From positions 50,916,029-50,980,028 of the forward strand of contig OX579633.1 in the NCBI GenBank assembly GCA_951230915.1: a stretch of DNA of 64,000 nucleotides, written 5' to 3'. Both the position numbers and the translations under genes were made by a program. The first letter of the stretch is position 1; every line of letters begins with the position of its first letter. This stretch comes from Antitrichia curtipendula (Eukaryota > Streptophyta > Bryopsida > Hypnales > Leucodontaceae). The notes beneath the pieces were generated by a model. The model had not been told where the DNA came from. It did no database searches and worked only from the letters and a program-made list of their open reading frames with translations. Positions 21,462 through 33,770 of this stretch are shown here, in pieces.

Positions 21462-24400
21462 TTAAACCTTGCTTCCAGTGATTTCAGATCCACTCACCTC
21501 AGTAGCTTGCTGGCTTTTGTCATATGGCAGACAGAGATTGAGGAAGAGAGCAAGGAAGCCACCAATGGAGAAACCATTTGATAAAATGATAATGATAGAA
21601 TCACGTAATGCTGCACAAAATCAATACTAAGGTCATTTCTATTGACATCAATTGAGCATAATTATTCCTTTTAATGTGCATGCTTTTATACAACAATTGT
21701 TGATTTTCTTTCAAATGCACATTTGATGTGAAACTTTTGAATGCATTACTATACTTTTTATGCATTTTCCATACAAAATCTACACACAAACTCTTCTATC
21801 AATGTCAAACATGCGGAATGTGATTACCTTGCATGTTGGAGATGGATAGCTATGCTTATTGAGGTCCATTAACTAGATAATGCCAAGTTTTGTGTTCAAG
21901 CAAATGATATTTTGGGTTTTGGGTTGTAATCCTCTTCACTAGCCAATGGAGGAACGAAACAATCAAATGACTACAAGAGGATGGACGAATCAACCAATTA
22001 AATGACTATAAGAGAATGGTGGAACCAAACAATCAAACAGCTATTGTGAGAAAACGGAGGAACCAAACAACCAAATGACTAATGGGAGAGAATGGAGGAA
22101 GCAACCAAATATAAATAACTATGAGAAAATGGCACAAGCAAACAACCAAATGACTACTACAAGAGAATGGCAGCACCAAACAATCAAGTGATGACTACGA
22201 GAGAATGGCACAACCAAATGACAACTATGAGAGAATGGAGGAACCAAACGATATGCAAATGACGAATACGAGAGACTGGTGGAACGCACACATCCAATGA
22301 CTACGAGAGAACGAAGGAAAAAAGATACTAAGAACCAAACGATATGCATAGCTTTTGTGCCCTCCCCACCAACCCACAAAACAAAACAAAAAAAGATAAA
22401 GCAGGAGAGGTTCCTTTGACTGACCTCGGAAGGCTGGGCTCCAGTGTGGGTTGATTTTCCAAAAGTTCCCTTGATTGGGATACAGAGTCTGCCCCGTGAT
22501 ATTCACCCAAGCTGGGATGATATCCACCCCCAAGCCCACGCCCAACGACATGATGGCGATGAAGCGGTTTCGTCTTGTGAACCCCCCTTGCATGTTCACC
22601 ACATGCACCCCTGCCACCAGCACCCCCGAGAACAGGAACGTGGACATGGCCCCAAACACGCACGTCGGGATGACGAGGATCACGGCTGCGAACTTGGCGA
22701 AGATGCCGAACAGGAGCAACCAGAAGCAACAGGCCACGCCCCCGCGACGAGCTGCGCACCGGGAGAGTGAGATCACGCCGTTGTTCTGGGCATAGGTGGT
22801 CACTGGCATGGATGTCGCCAAGGCGCCCAGGAAGGAGTTCAGGCCTTCAGCTAGTGTGGAGCCTTGGATCCGCTTCTCGAAATCGGGACCTGGGATGGGA
22901 TCAACGCATCAAGGTTACTTGCGCATCACATTCTCAAAATCAGGCCATGGTGTCACGACATCAAGCTTGCATCACATTATCTCAAAATCAAGCACTGGTG
23001 TCACCACATCAAGCTTGCATCACATTCTCTCAAAATTGTGCATCCAAAATCGACACTGTGTATTGTTGTTCTGCATTTGATGTCCCTAAGTTTAGAATCT
23101 TGATACACAATGTCTGTGTTCTTAGTGTCTTGGTGTTAGGTAGAGTTACCTTATGACTTCGTTGGTGCAGTGCTTTGATGGCTAAAGAATGTTACGCATG
23201 CATTCATGAAGTCCATGAACAAGCCTAGATAACTCAACAAACACAACAGGTTCTAAGATTATCCTAGTAGGAAAGCATGAGTCTTGGGTGAAGATCCTTA
23301 CCCTGAGGTTCGAGATGACTTGCTTCAGTGGTGGCGGTCACATCCCCTATGCACTCCATGGTAATCACTACGAACACAAAAAGGATGGGCAATATTGCAG
23401 GAGCGTAGAAGCCCAAAGGGAAAGTATGTGTCCACAAGAATGTCACCCACTTGGCTTCTTGAATCAGTGTTCCCGTAAGATATCTGCTTGTCATTCAAAC
23501 AAACCTTATAAGACAACAAAATCCATAAAATATCAGATCAGGAGAAAAATATTATGACATCGGGCTCTGAAAATCTCCTGTCAAATCATTTTTCAACATC
23601 AATGGAAAACCACCACCGGCGTACCTTTGATTTTGACACACACCGTTGCTGTTGCAGTCCTTGTACCGAGCCACGGCCGCAACACCCGTGCCCACAAGCA
23701 GCCCTATTAACACCTGGCATGTACAAGAGCCCCATATCTGAAATAAGTTGAATGAAACTCAATGACAAGAATAAGTTAAAGATTACAGCTTCATACATAC
23801 AGAAAAATCAGTGAAAATCCTTCAAGGACTATTCCAGAGTTCAAACTATGGAAAAATATGCCTTTTTTATAAGTTGGGCTTAGCAGAGCAAAACTCACTC
23901 CATTTGAATGATTGACAAAATTCTCCTGATTGACAGGATGAAATGCAAGTACCTGACAATTGCGCATGAACGGCGACCCAAAAACATCGGTTATAATGAG
24001 GGTGAAAAAAACGACAGAACCCAGGCCTAGATAGTTCCGGTGTCCAAATGGAAGTTCAACTTCTCCATTGCCGGAACAGAGTACCTTGGTTGTCAGAACC
24101 TACATGGGAAATCCCATCAAAGTGCGACTAGTCAGTCATAAAAAACTCCAACCTAATTTCTCAAGCTGACTATTAACCCAAATCAAACACAAAGTAAGGC
24201 AAAAGCCACAAACAAATCAGCAGAAAACCCACCCCTCGAAGGTGTTTAAGAAACCTAGTCGCAGTACAATTGACAAGGTTTACATTAGAAACATCCTTCA
24301 GTGGCGTTGCAACTGACAGGGTTTAACGCATGTAGGTTTCTTAGAGGGAGAATTTCTAACAATTTTCTAAAGAGTGTTAGGGTTTTAGGTTATGGAATGT

Positions 24401-26652
24401 AGGAGCAAGACTAAACCCTACACCCTATTTCCCTATTTCATACCTGGCTTGCGCAATACGTGCCACCGCCCCATTGCTGAAAACCGGTTCCAATTAGCGA
24501 CACCCCTAAAAGGATCAGGTAAGTACCGGTCACAATGGGAGGGAAAACACGTCTCATAATGCGAGGTGAACAGAAGGATACTGCAACTTGGTACCAGCAG
24601 ACCACCAGGACCTGCACAGAATTCAGTACATAGAATTAATCACTTGTAACGCCTTCTCCATTTCGAAACATTCCCCCTTTTCTTTCCTTGCAGCACTTCG
24701 TCCTATTGACCGATAATAATGCACAATAATGCTTGATTGCATACTATCAATGGGCAAACACAGCCATGTCTTGAATTCTGTAAGACATTCACAGACAGAC
24801 AGACAGACAGACAGACAGCACATGTTCCTGGCATTGTGCTCCATCACTAAAATCTTGCAAACAAAAACATATCCAATAGCAAGGTTGAAGGGTTAGGATT
24901 TGAAAGGAACATACTGTGCCCAATAATTTGCCGTAAGCCTGCTCTGCAGTTAAGCAATGGCCGACTAGCTGGGACGAACAGGATGCACATGAGCCTCCCA
25001 CCGTGCACACCTCTCCATTGCATGTGCACTCGGTCAAGGTAATAATCACTTGCTGGGCTGCATCTCTTTGCCAACGTCAACGACAGCAGTCAGACGGTGT
25101 TTTGGGTTTTGGGGTTTTGGGTTTAGGGTCACGAATTCACACAGATCACACATTCACACTTTATTTACAATCCACAATGCAATACCGTAAACTTACAAGA
25201 GTGCAGGTTTAGCCTTCCAAGCAAAACTGGGTAAGAGGACTCACCAACGGGAAGAAAAGAGAACGAAATCCCCATCGTTGACAACACCCCAGAACCTACA
25301 CACACAACACACATAGACATTAGAGCATTAGGGCCGAATATCTAAAACGAAATTAGGTTAATTCCAAATTGAACGCTTGCAGAGAGAGATCCATACTGCG
25401 AATGCTGCACTTCCCACTCACCTAACACATATTTCGTATGTGGAATCTTGAATTGCTGGATTTGCACGAAGGTGGAAAACGCGGATACTATCAGTGAAGC
25501 TGAAACCAAATCTGTACAATTGGAAAAGCTCCATGTTCACTTCATAGCCACAAATGTTGCAACATGGACGTGTTTCAATAGCAATACATTTCTGGAGTAT
25601 GTAGTACAATCCGCAAGTAACGGTGTGAGTGGGCGGAGGAAGAATCGTACATGACTGCCCCTCACGCGTGAATCCCATGCTGGATATCAAGAGTGGCGGA
25701 ATAATAATGCCTGCCACCTGTTTGTACAATCGAGAAGTAAGACTCACTCATGATATGATATGATAGATAGGAATCTATGTGGCATGAACTGATTCAAAAT
25801 TTAGAGCTTGCTTCCCTGGCGCTTGCAGTGACCTTTCTAGCAAAACTATGAAAGACTACTGTTTAGATGCGGTACAAAAATCATATCCTAGGAAGATCAA
25901 GCATCGAATCGTTCTCGAAGTAAGAGAATTTAAAAACTGTAGAATCTGAAGAAAATAGGAACTGTAAAGACGAAGAAAATAATCTTCAAAATAGTATAAA
26001 AAATTGGTCACTTTTTACAGTTCTATTAAAATGGACCTTTCTTTTTCAATGTTTAGAAATGTACGTGCAAGGGAGCCTGCATGTTTAGGACGGAAATTTT
26101 ACTTTCCTTAAACGCCCACTTACAAAGTATTCTAGGTGGAAGTGTAACAGAGTAACACACTCTCAAAATTTAAGATTGTAAAGGCTTTTGAAGTTTTGCC
26201 AATTTAACGAGTAGAGCAATTGAGCATGTATACACAATGAACGTCGTAGATCGTCAAACAAAACTTCAGTTTCATTATATTTGCGCAATTCCACGCACCG
26301 AAATAGTGGCATCCAACTACACAAGATCTAAATTTTTTGGCAGAGAATAGAATTACGTTTCAGGACGCCCGCTTAGAAAACTACCCGTCTCACAAATTTC
26401 ATGAAATTAATGCAACAAGGAGAGAGGCAAGGGAGCTCTAGGGAGTTGAAAAGCAAACAGAAGTGCTCAGTTCGAAGCCCCCACCATAGCCAGCGCATGC
26501 TGAAGGCCCATCACCATCGCCACGGAAACAGGGATTTTGTCATCTTTGCCGAAATAAGGCGCTTCGCCCCGGTTCTTCGACCACGGCAGTCTGGGCACAC
26601 ACAAAAATCGCCACTCGTAGTTCCCCACCACCGCATCTCGCAACCTCCCCAT
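21462..26652 (-). CDS. Nucleobase transporter, NAT/SLC23 family (UapA-like), eleven exons
   Basis: The exons, in coding order, are 26652-26485, 25717-25651, 25511-25422, 25295-25245, 25057-24915, 24611-24444, 24099-23953, 23713-23625, 23483-23302, 22889-22425 and 21610-21498. They join in phase to 561 codons. If the last donor is not used, the frame stops at 21464-21462, giving 572 residues. NATs are plasma-membrane H+ symporters for purines/xanthine/urate (ascorbate in some animals). Visible marks are the QH motif (GLQHALAM, Q51-H52); PPLLISSMGF; LVSASLIVSAF; GSGVLSTMGISFSFLPV; GFYAPAILPIL; ECIGD with E351 and D355 of the substrate site; and the signature QNNGVISLSR (403-412), with Ser where most members have Thr. 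About a dozen membrane segments are present, with Cys-rich loops in exon 5 (GEVCTVGGSCASC) and exon 8. The start MGRLRDAVVGNYEWRF is chosen because it follows a possible acceptor (ccccag); an in-frame ATG also lies at 26706. It resembles fungal/algal NATs more than flowering-plant ones. The substrate is not determinable. Confidence 0.93.
21946..22348. repeat. Minisatellite in the last NAT intron
   Basis: About ten imperfect units of roughly 35-45 bp occur, each with the pattern gagaatgg..gaaccaaac followed by aatcaaatgacta. It lies between exons 22425-22889 and 21498-21610. Confidence 0.8.
22905..23040. repeat. Tandem repeat in a NAT intron
   Basis: A unit near 46-48 bp beginning gcatcacattctcaaaatca occurs about two and a half times (22923, 22969, 23017), ending with catcaagctt in the full copies. 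It abuts the exon 22425-22889. Confidence 0.8.
24791..24818. repeat. (ACAG)n microsatellite
   Basis: Seven consecutive acag tetramers lie inside a NAT intron. Confidence 0.95.
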
Positions 26653-26719
26653 CTGGGGACACACTCTACCTCTACAGCCACCAGAAAAAATCAAAACAAA
26701 AATCAAACAAACATCGTCC

Positions 26720-27075
26720 AGAAAATCTCAAATGTATCACAAACTTTCAGACATGTCACAACACCAAGCACATGGAATGCTAGAACGATTGAAACAATTG
26801 TAACAACCAAGTGAGTAGGAGCACATTCTTATTTACAATTGGAAAAACAGAATATTAAGCTTAGCAGCGAGAAAAAGATCGAGATTGCACGCGGATATGC
26901 AGTGTGGCAAAATCTCAGCTATGTCACAACATGTACCAAGCACATAGAATGCTAAAACGATTCAAAAATTGAAACAACAATTGAGTAGGCTGGTGCACAC
27001 TCTTATTTGGAAACACAGGATATAATAAGCGTAGCTGCTGGCGAAGAGGTTGCACGTACACGGATATCGATATGC
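26720..27075. repeat. Two-copy direct duplication upstream of the NAT gene
   Basis: A block of about 190 bp occurs twice with divergence. Matching landmarks are aaaatctcaaatgtatcaca/aaaatctcagctatgtcaca, caagcacatggaatgctaga/caagcacatagaatgctaaa, gagtagg, and cacgcggatatg/cacggatatcgatatg. The first copy begins near 26720 and the second near 26910. Confidence 0.75.
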
Positions 27076-28020
27076 GTATGTGATAACACCGAACTTACAA
27101 ATCTTACGGTAAAAGGCTCGAAAAGAGCTCGAGTTTCAGTTTCCTGTTCTCAAACTCTTTAGCCCTGGCCCCCCTTGATCGATAACTCCCACTTCTTCTT
27201 CAATTCGTCTTCTTCTTCTTCGTCTCCGCGAAAGCGGAGCTTGCTATGTAATTAAATGTATATGTCCATATATGAACATTTTAATCTGTATTGAGAGGTT
27301 GAATTGCCACTCGCGCCTCAGATGCTGGAGCAAGTGACGCGAGCATCAACTGTCGGAGGCAGGAAACGAGGCTCTGACGTCATGGGGCGTGAAACCGGGC
27401 TGGTTGATTCCGTGCGGATAAAAAGACGGGGAATGGGCTTACCACTTTTGTTTTCATAAAATAGATAAATATACCGAGAAATATAAAAAGAAAGGTCACT
27501 TATAGAGTAACGGCAGGTATCGAATCCATTTGGTCTGTGTCCTCTATTTGCGCACGCATTCGCGCTTCAAAAGCAATACGGCACGATTCCGGGCCCTGGC
27601 TAACTGGGTTATCGATCGAACATTCGAACCCATCCACTGCAGCAGCCGATGATGAATGACAAAATGTGTTGGCTGTGGAGAATTTGAGATTCTTCCTATG
27701 TTTAGATGTGTCGTGTCGGAATCCTCAGGGAATGGACTACAGTAGCCGATCATGAATCCCGGACACCGATATATCTAGACTTGAACATTATTATTATCAT
27801 CACTACTTTCTCAAACTGGAACCTGAGCGATGATTTGAACTGGTGTGCATGCGTAGTTCCCCAACTTTGGGAGCAAGTGTGTGGTCGACTGTGCGAGTAA
27901 AAAATATGAAAATCCTGTGAATTCTCACTTGTCTGTGGTTTCTGGCCCCGGGGTCCTCGATCAGGCGGTGCTCTGAGGTCACTAGTGCAGAACGTTGAGA
28001 TTAATTGCAATGGTTTTTAG

Positions 28021-28108
28021 CAACGGAGATGCAATGACCGCCAGAAATTTGTCATGGTTTAGTACAACGGAGATGCAATGACCGCCAGAAATTTGTCATG
28101 GTTTAGTA
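28021..28108. repeat. Perfect 44-bp tandem duplication
   Basis: The unit starting caacggagatgcaatgaccg and ending gtcatggtttagta occurs twice without a mismatch (28021-28064 and 28065-28108). Confidence 0.95.
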
Positions 28109-29000
28109 CAACAGTGTGCAATGAATCTGCACCTATTTGAGATTGCAATTGTTCTTGCAACAGGTTATATAGAACGTCAATTTCGTTCAATTCGCGACAT
28201 TATATTCCACAAGTCAAAAATTGTAACATTTACCTTCACAAAGCTCTAATTTCAGGTCACAAACTAGGACAGGTAGGACTGGTATAGATTTCGGTGCAAT
28301 GAAACATCGTTAAATTGACGTGTTAGGCATACACATATACACATTGGTTCCGTGCCCAAGATTTTCGCAGCACAAGCTTCTTGCAATGGTTTGCAATACA
28401 CATCAGTTTCAGGCAAAGTACGAAACCGCATACATACATTTGACGATGAGCTGCACCCGCCCACCTTCTGTTGTAGTGAATTTTCGTTTCAGCAAATGGT
28501 CTCGAGTGAGTTCGTACTCCTTTCGCTTGTAAACTGAAAACTGAAAGTTGTGGAGATGAGAATCTACCGAAAACGAACTCGACTTGCTGAAATTTTAAGA
28601 TCCAATCGATTCTGGTTTGGGTCAAGAGAGTGATGATGAATTGAGAGAGGCATGTCAACGTTGATTGATACATAGGAAAAGAGGTTGAAGACTGTTGGAA
28701 CAGCTGAACTGAACTTGCGCAGATGGACCTTCGTACTTGGGACGAGGGAAAAGTCATGGAAGTGCACAGGTACTAGTACAGGTAATTAATTAGAATTTTT
28801 CTGGTCAATCTAATCCGTGCAGCTCATCATTTTGATCTTCTGTTACGGTACTATGATTCTATGATAGTCTGATTTAATAATCTTACTATGGTCGTTTTTT
28901 TTTATTTCATTTTGGGCATTTGGGTAGCAGCCGGTGGGGGAAAGAGATCTTCACCGGAATCCTGAAGCTCTTTAAATCCTTACACGTGGCTCAAAACACT

Positions 29001-31635
29001 CATGCCTAGGTCTAGTTGACTAGTTTAATATTAGTCATGGGACTGGATGGAAGGCTGGCCTGACTTGCATGAGTTTGGGCCCTAAATCTAGCCCTAGTTC
29101 AACGGTCCGGCCCCAGCTAGTGTAAAGCGGTGCGGCCGAATTCTAGGGTCCAAATGAATTTCCAATCATTTGTTCTTGGATGTTTTTGTTTAGTGCTCAA
29201 TTTCAAAAAATATAAAACGCATACTTTTTATTTTTATTTTTCTCTTCCTATTTTTTGTTATTTCAAAAATAAAAGAGATAATTTTTGTACTTATTGCTTT
29301 GCTTTGCTTTGCTTTTTTCCTATTTGATCAATTTCTTGTACTTTCTGAAGGTATAATTAAATGCAATAGAGCAATTCCTCAAGCAATTCCTCCACACCTT
29401 CCTTCACATCCATCCAACTTCTAATCAGTTTTTTTTTTTTCATTTTCCATGAAGTGGCAAAGTGGCGATATTAAATGTTATGGTGGTGCTCCAAGTTTCA
29501 ACATTCATCCACGTACTGGATAGAAAATGTGATACTACGTATCTATAATTCTATTTTCATTCACAATGTGGCGATTTCATCCAAGATTTTTCTTGAACTT
29601 GAAGTTTTTTGGTGATTTCATCCAAAATTTTACTAAATTTTTCCTATAGGCTTGGTGCTAGGTCAAAAATTTTGGTGCAATTTTGCACAAAATCGCCAGA
29701 AAAAAAACCACTACTTCTAATGCCTCTATCATTGCACCCAAAATTGTACAACATGTGTAAAAAAACATACATAAAAAATTATGCAACATGTGAATATGCA
29801 CCCATCTTAAAATCTATGATCCAAATGTGAGAGATTGATTCAAATTATGCCTAAACAAGCTCAAAATAGGAAAATCAGGCAGCAAAAAAGAAACTCAAAA
29901 TTTTCAAAATTTTCATTATTAATTCTTTTTTTATATATTATATTTTTGTCTACATGGAAAGCTTTGATTCATTTCATTTTGATAAAAGATTTGAAAATTA
30001 CAAACAATCTTGTTTTTCGGGCACTCTAAGCATCTTCAACGTGAATAACATTAAAATGGCGGCATTTCGGAACTTTGGCAGGTTTACATCTATATTGTCC
30101 TAGATGTTCAGACAAAGTGGTGGATTTCATATGCCATTTTAACAAAATTGACTTTCTTCTTGAAAAAAATAACTTATAGGATTCATTTGTGAATTCAATT
30201 CTTACAATTTATCAAAAAAAAAAGAATTCCACATGGTTTAGTTTTCTTGCTAGAACAATCTTGCCATTGGGATTAGTGCATTTAATTCCATCTTAGAGAT
30301 ATTATTAATTTAGATTTTCCTTATATCCCCGCTTAAATCTCATATAATTGTACCTACTTCTACTTAACAATTTTCTTAAGAAAGAGTTTTTTTTCCTAGA
30401 CTCTCAACACAATTCCCCAATCCCCACTATAAGGATTTAAATCTCAAAACTCTATAGTACAAAAAATTTAAGTTAAGAAGGTTCAAAGTCAAAAAATTTA
30501 ATCCTGTGATGTGCAACAAAATTTGTTTACTCCACTTTAAACGCATATATCTTATAATCTGTGCAACTCAAAATTTTGAAGTTTATTCCACACATTCTCA
30601 TACTAGTTAAAGATAAGATCCTACAATTAGAAAATAATTAATAAAGTAAAATAACAAAGAAAATAATTTCAAATTATTTTACTCTTTGCAATAGAAATGA
30701 TAGTTTTGAGTGTTTTTTGGTGGAAAAAACACCTTAATCCTCTAGGAATTAACTAAAGAGCTAAAGTATATATTTCTTAATAAACTGAAGAGCTAAATTA
30801 ATTGAGGAGCTAAAATTTGCTTTCCTGAATTAATTGAGGAACTAAATTAACTGAATTACTTAAATTAGGAGTTAAACAAACAACAAATATCAACTGAAGA
30901 GCTAAATTAACTATAAAACTGCACAACTGAGGTCTGAGGAGCTAAAATTTGATCTTTTGAATCCAAATGTTCTGAAATTTAGATGGGTACCGCCAGTTTT
31001 TTCTATTGTGTCTTGATTACTATTATTAGATTGGTCAAATCTCAATTTTTCTTGTTGGCAAGTGAAAGGAAGTTTCAACACACCAAAGACCATGACATTT
31101 GGATATCGTATGCAAAACTTATGAAGGGTCAAAGTTTCAAATAATAATTTTTATTGATTGACACTAGAGATGTTCATGATTCAACAAAGGAGTCCAATCA
31201 GGCCCCTCCAAGTGATGAAAGTTTGAGCATCCAAAGCCTTGTTCTAATTTTATCCTTGGGATCCCATTCAAATTATGCCACCTAAAGCACCACGTGTGAT
31301 GAATTGTAGTTTCAATTCAGTCCTAGTATAAAAGCTCTTAGGTCAGATTTTGAAGAATCATGGATCTTATTGGTTCAAACTTGGGCAATTCATGTTGGCA
31401 TTCAATTTGATTCCAAGTATAAACTGGGCCTCAAAATGTGCTTGAGAACTCATTTGTTCATCCAAATATGCATACATTTGCCAAAAAAGACGAAACGATC
31501 TTTCAAAAGATTTTGCAACAATTTTACAATTTCATCTATTGCAAAAGGGTTACGTATTATCAAACATTCCTCTAAATGTTTGTCAATATGATACAACTTT
31601 GGAGCGATAAATTACAAAAAAAAATCCTTATATTA
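29001..31635. other. AT-rich repeat-derived region, no gene
   Basis: Fragments of the ACCCCTAAA element family are visible (for example gatagttttgagtgtttttt near 30700). A degenerate short tandem repeat of the type gaagagctaaattaa occupies about 30750-30955. No protein-coding signal is seen. Confidence 0.5.
30750..30955. repeat. Degenerate 'gagctaaattaa' repeat
   Basis: Phrases of the form aactgaagagctaaattaa or attgaggagctaaaatttg recur about seven times with variable spacing. Confidence 0.65.
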
Positions 31636-32218
31636 ACCCCTAAAACCCCGCTTGTCCACTCGGGGGACAATTTGGGTCCGGGTAGGTTCCTATTGTCTCA
31701 ATTTCAAGTGAATTTTTTTGAGATTTTTTGAGGTTGTGTAGCTTTGCAAGAGCTTTGTGGATATATAATTTTTGTTTCAATCGGATGCCGGATGAAAAAG
31801 TTATGGCACAATGAGCAAGAAATGGAGATTGGCAAGCAGCCCAAAAAAAATTACAAAAAGTCAAAATAACTTTTTTTGAATTTTTTTCCTAAAATATTAT
31901 GTTCTTAACTATACGTGAAGCTTTGATTCATTCTATTTGGACTAGGGATGAGAAAGTTATGGACAATCTTAGTTTTTTGGGCAATTTAAGCATCTTCTTG
32001 AAAAAAAACTTTTTATTCAACTTTGAATGCTAATATCTTCCAATCCTTATGGTCAAATTTGATGAAAATTTTTACTACATGATCTCAGACAAATTAAGTA
32101 CAAGATCCTACGGTTAAATTCCCCAAAAAACAAAAAAATTGGTTTCCTTAAGTGAATACAACAGAAGTGGTAGTTTTGAGTGTTTTTTGGTAGAAAACAC
32201 CCTCAGGGTTTTAGGGGT
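31636..32218. mobile_element. MITE family 3 (TA|ACCCCTAAA) copy
   Basis: This 583-bp element has ends acccctaaaaccccgcttgt and (reverse complement) acccctaaaaccctgagggt, with TA on both sides. The interior shares phrases with the other copies: gaaagctttgattcatt-type text, and tagttttgagtgttttttgg near the right end. Confidence 0.8.
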
Positions 32219-32724
32219 TAAGCTTTCTTAGAGACATTTGTAGGCCTACATGGAATCATAGGTCCAAAATTAAAAAAAAAAAATAAATTACGAATTGAGA
32301 AGGAATTCTACATTCTTGAATTCTTAACATAAGGTGTCAAGTTTGTTCAATTGGTGGAATTTCACAAGTTTGGAACTTTCAAAGAGCCAAGAAGAATTGC
32401 TCCATAATTATTGTTATATTTGATCCTTGAGGAAAATGGCACTGGAACTTGTTACTGACCATAGATGATAAAATATTAGAAAATTTGGATTTTCAAAATT
32501 CAAGACCTTGGATTTGTCATGAGAATTTGAGAATTACAAAATTAACCACTATAAAATAAAAGGCAAATTTTTGTATTTATGCATTTCAAACAATGTACAA
32601 TCTAAAGAGGAAGGTTTAGTGACAAGTATCAATAAGTACAACTACCTTCCACCTAGTTACCCATGATATCATCCATGTACACAATATTTTATATATTAAT
32701 TGCATTAAAATTGTCCAAATAAAC

Positions 32725-33770
32725 ATTTGAGTACAACTCCTATTATCAAACAATCTAATTTTTGTTGTTCAAATTCTAATGGAAGTTCAAAGCAATCGAA
32801 GATGCTCGACTACGTAATGCCTTTTGTGAACAAAATATAAAATAATAAACAATGGGGACTTTCAAAGTCGATTGAAAATAAGTGTATCCAAAGTCTATAG
32901 ACCCTCGTTTTCACGTTCCGGAGATTAATTTTATAATTTGAACATGGTTCCCATTATCAAACAATCTAAATTTTTGTTGTTCAAACTCTAATGGAAGTTC
33001 AAAAGGTTTCCAAGATGCTTGACTAGGCACACCTTTTGTGGACAAAATATGAATGAACTATGGGAATTTTCAAAGCCGATTGAAAACTAGTGTATCCAAA
33101 GTCTATAGCCCCTCGTTTTCACGTTCCAAGGATTAATTTTATAATTTGAGCATGGTTCCTGTTATCAAACAATCTAAATTTTTGTCGTTCAAATTCTAAT
33201 GGAAGTTCAAAGCAATCCAAGATGCTCGACTACGCAATGCCTTTTGTGAACAAAATATGAATGAACTATGGGAATTTTCAAAGCTAGTTGAAAAGAAGTG
33301 TATCCAAAGTCTAGAGACCCTTGATTTCCACGTTCAGTGGATTAGTATTATAATTTGAACATGGTTCGTATTATCAAACAATCTAAATTTTTGTTGTTTA
33401 AATCCTAATGGAAGTTCAAAAGGTTCCAAGATGCTCGACTAGACACACCTTTTGTGAATAAAATATGAATGAACTATGGGGATTTTCAAAGCTAGTTGAA
33501 AATAAGTGTATCCAAAGTCTAGAGACCCTTTATTTCTACGTTCAGTGGATTAGTATTATAATTTGAACATGGTTCCTATTATCAAACAACCTAAATTTAC
33601 GTTGTTCAAATCCCAATGGAAGTTCAAAGCGATCCAAGTGATGCATGCATTCTGTGTGAACAAAATATGAATAAAGTGTGTGCAGACAATTCCAAAGCCG
33701 ACTGGAAACTAGTGTACCCCAAAGTCACCAGACCCTAGATTTTCATGTTCCAAAGGATTTACCGACAATT
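32725..33770. repeat. Satellite-like tandem array, five units near 210 bp
   Basis: The phrase attatcaaacaatctaaatt occurs, with small changes, at 32742, 32953, 33161, 33370 and 33578, giving periods of 211, 208, 209 and 208 bp. Each unit also carries ctaatggaagttcaaa, aagatgctcgacta, gtgtatccaaagtct and cacgttcc. The last unit is the most diverged. Confidence 0.93.

Larger units (their letters stand above)
26653..29000. other. 5' flank of the NAT gene, no second gene recognised
   Basis: The region is GC-richer than the right half of the window and includes a (ttc)n tract and a small hairpin at 27224-27239 (ctccgc-gaaa-gcggag). It presumably holds the NAT promoter and any 5' non-coding exon. 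A 144-codon minus-strand open frame at 28323-28757 has no recognisable domain and an unremarkable Ser/Phe/Gln composition; I do not call it. Confidence 0.5.

Noticed and set aside
21946..22348. Possible CRISPR-like array
   Set aside because: Repeats are imperfect with no unique spacers of constant length, and the host is a eukaryotic intron; this is a minisatellite.
22444..22795. Two plus-strand open frames of over 100 codons
   Set aside because: Both are antisense to the large NAT exon 22425-22889.
25095..25130. Telomere-like ggttttggggttttgggtttaggg
   Set aside because: It is too short and irregular for an interstitial telomere and lies inside a NAT intron.
25418..25747. 109-codon minus-strand frame taken as one exon
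   Set aside because: The NAT family match changes frame inside it. A GT-AG intron (25650-25512) restores PPLLISSMGFTREGQSY followed by LVSASLIV, so two exons were called.
26401..26814. 137-codon plus-strand open frame with many His/Arg/Gln
   Set aside because: It is antisense to the first NAT exon, whose GC-rich coding sequence explains the openness.
27520..27650. tRNA-like phrases (cgaacattcgaaccc; ggtatcgaatcc)
   Set aside because: No cloverleaf with matching acceptor stem and anticodon arm could be drawn around either phrase.
28323..28757. 144-codon open frame on the minus strand
   Set aside because: It has no recognisable domain, membrane segment or codon pattern, overlaps other open frames on both strands and shows no splice partners.
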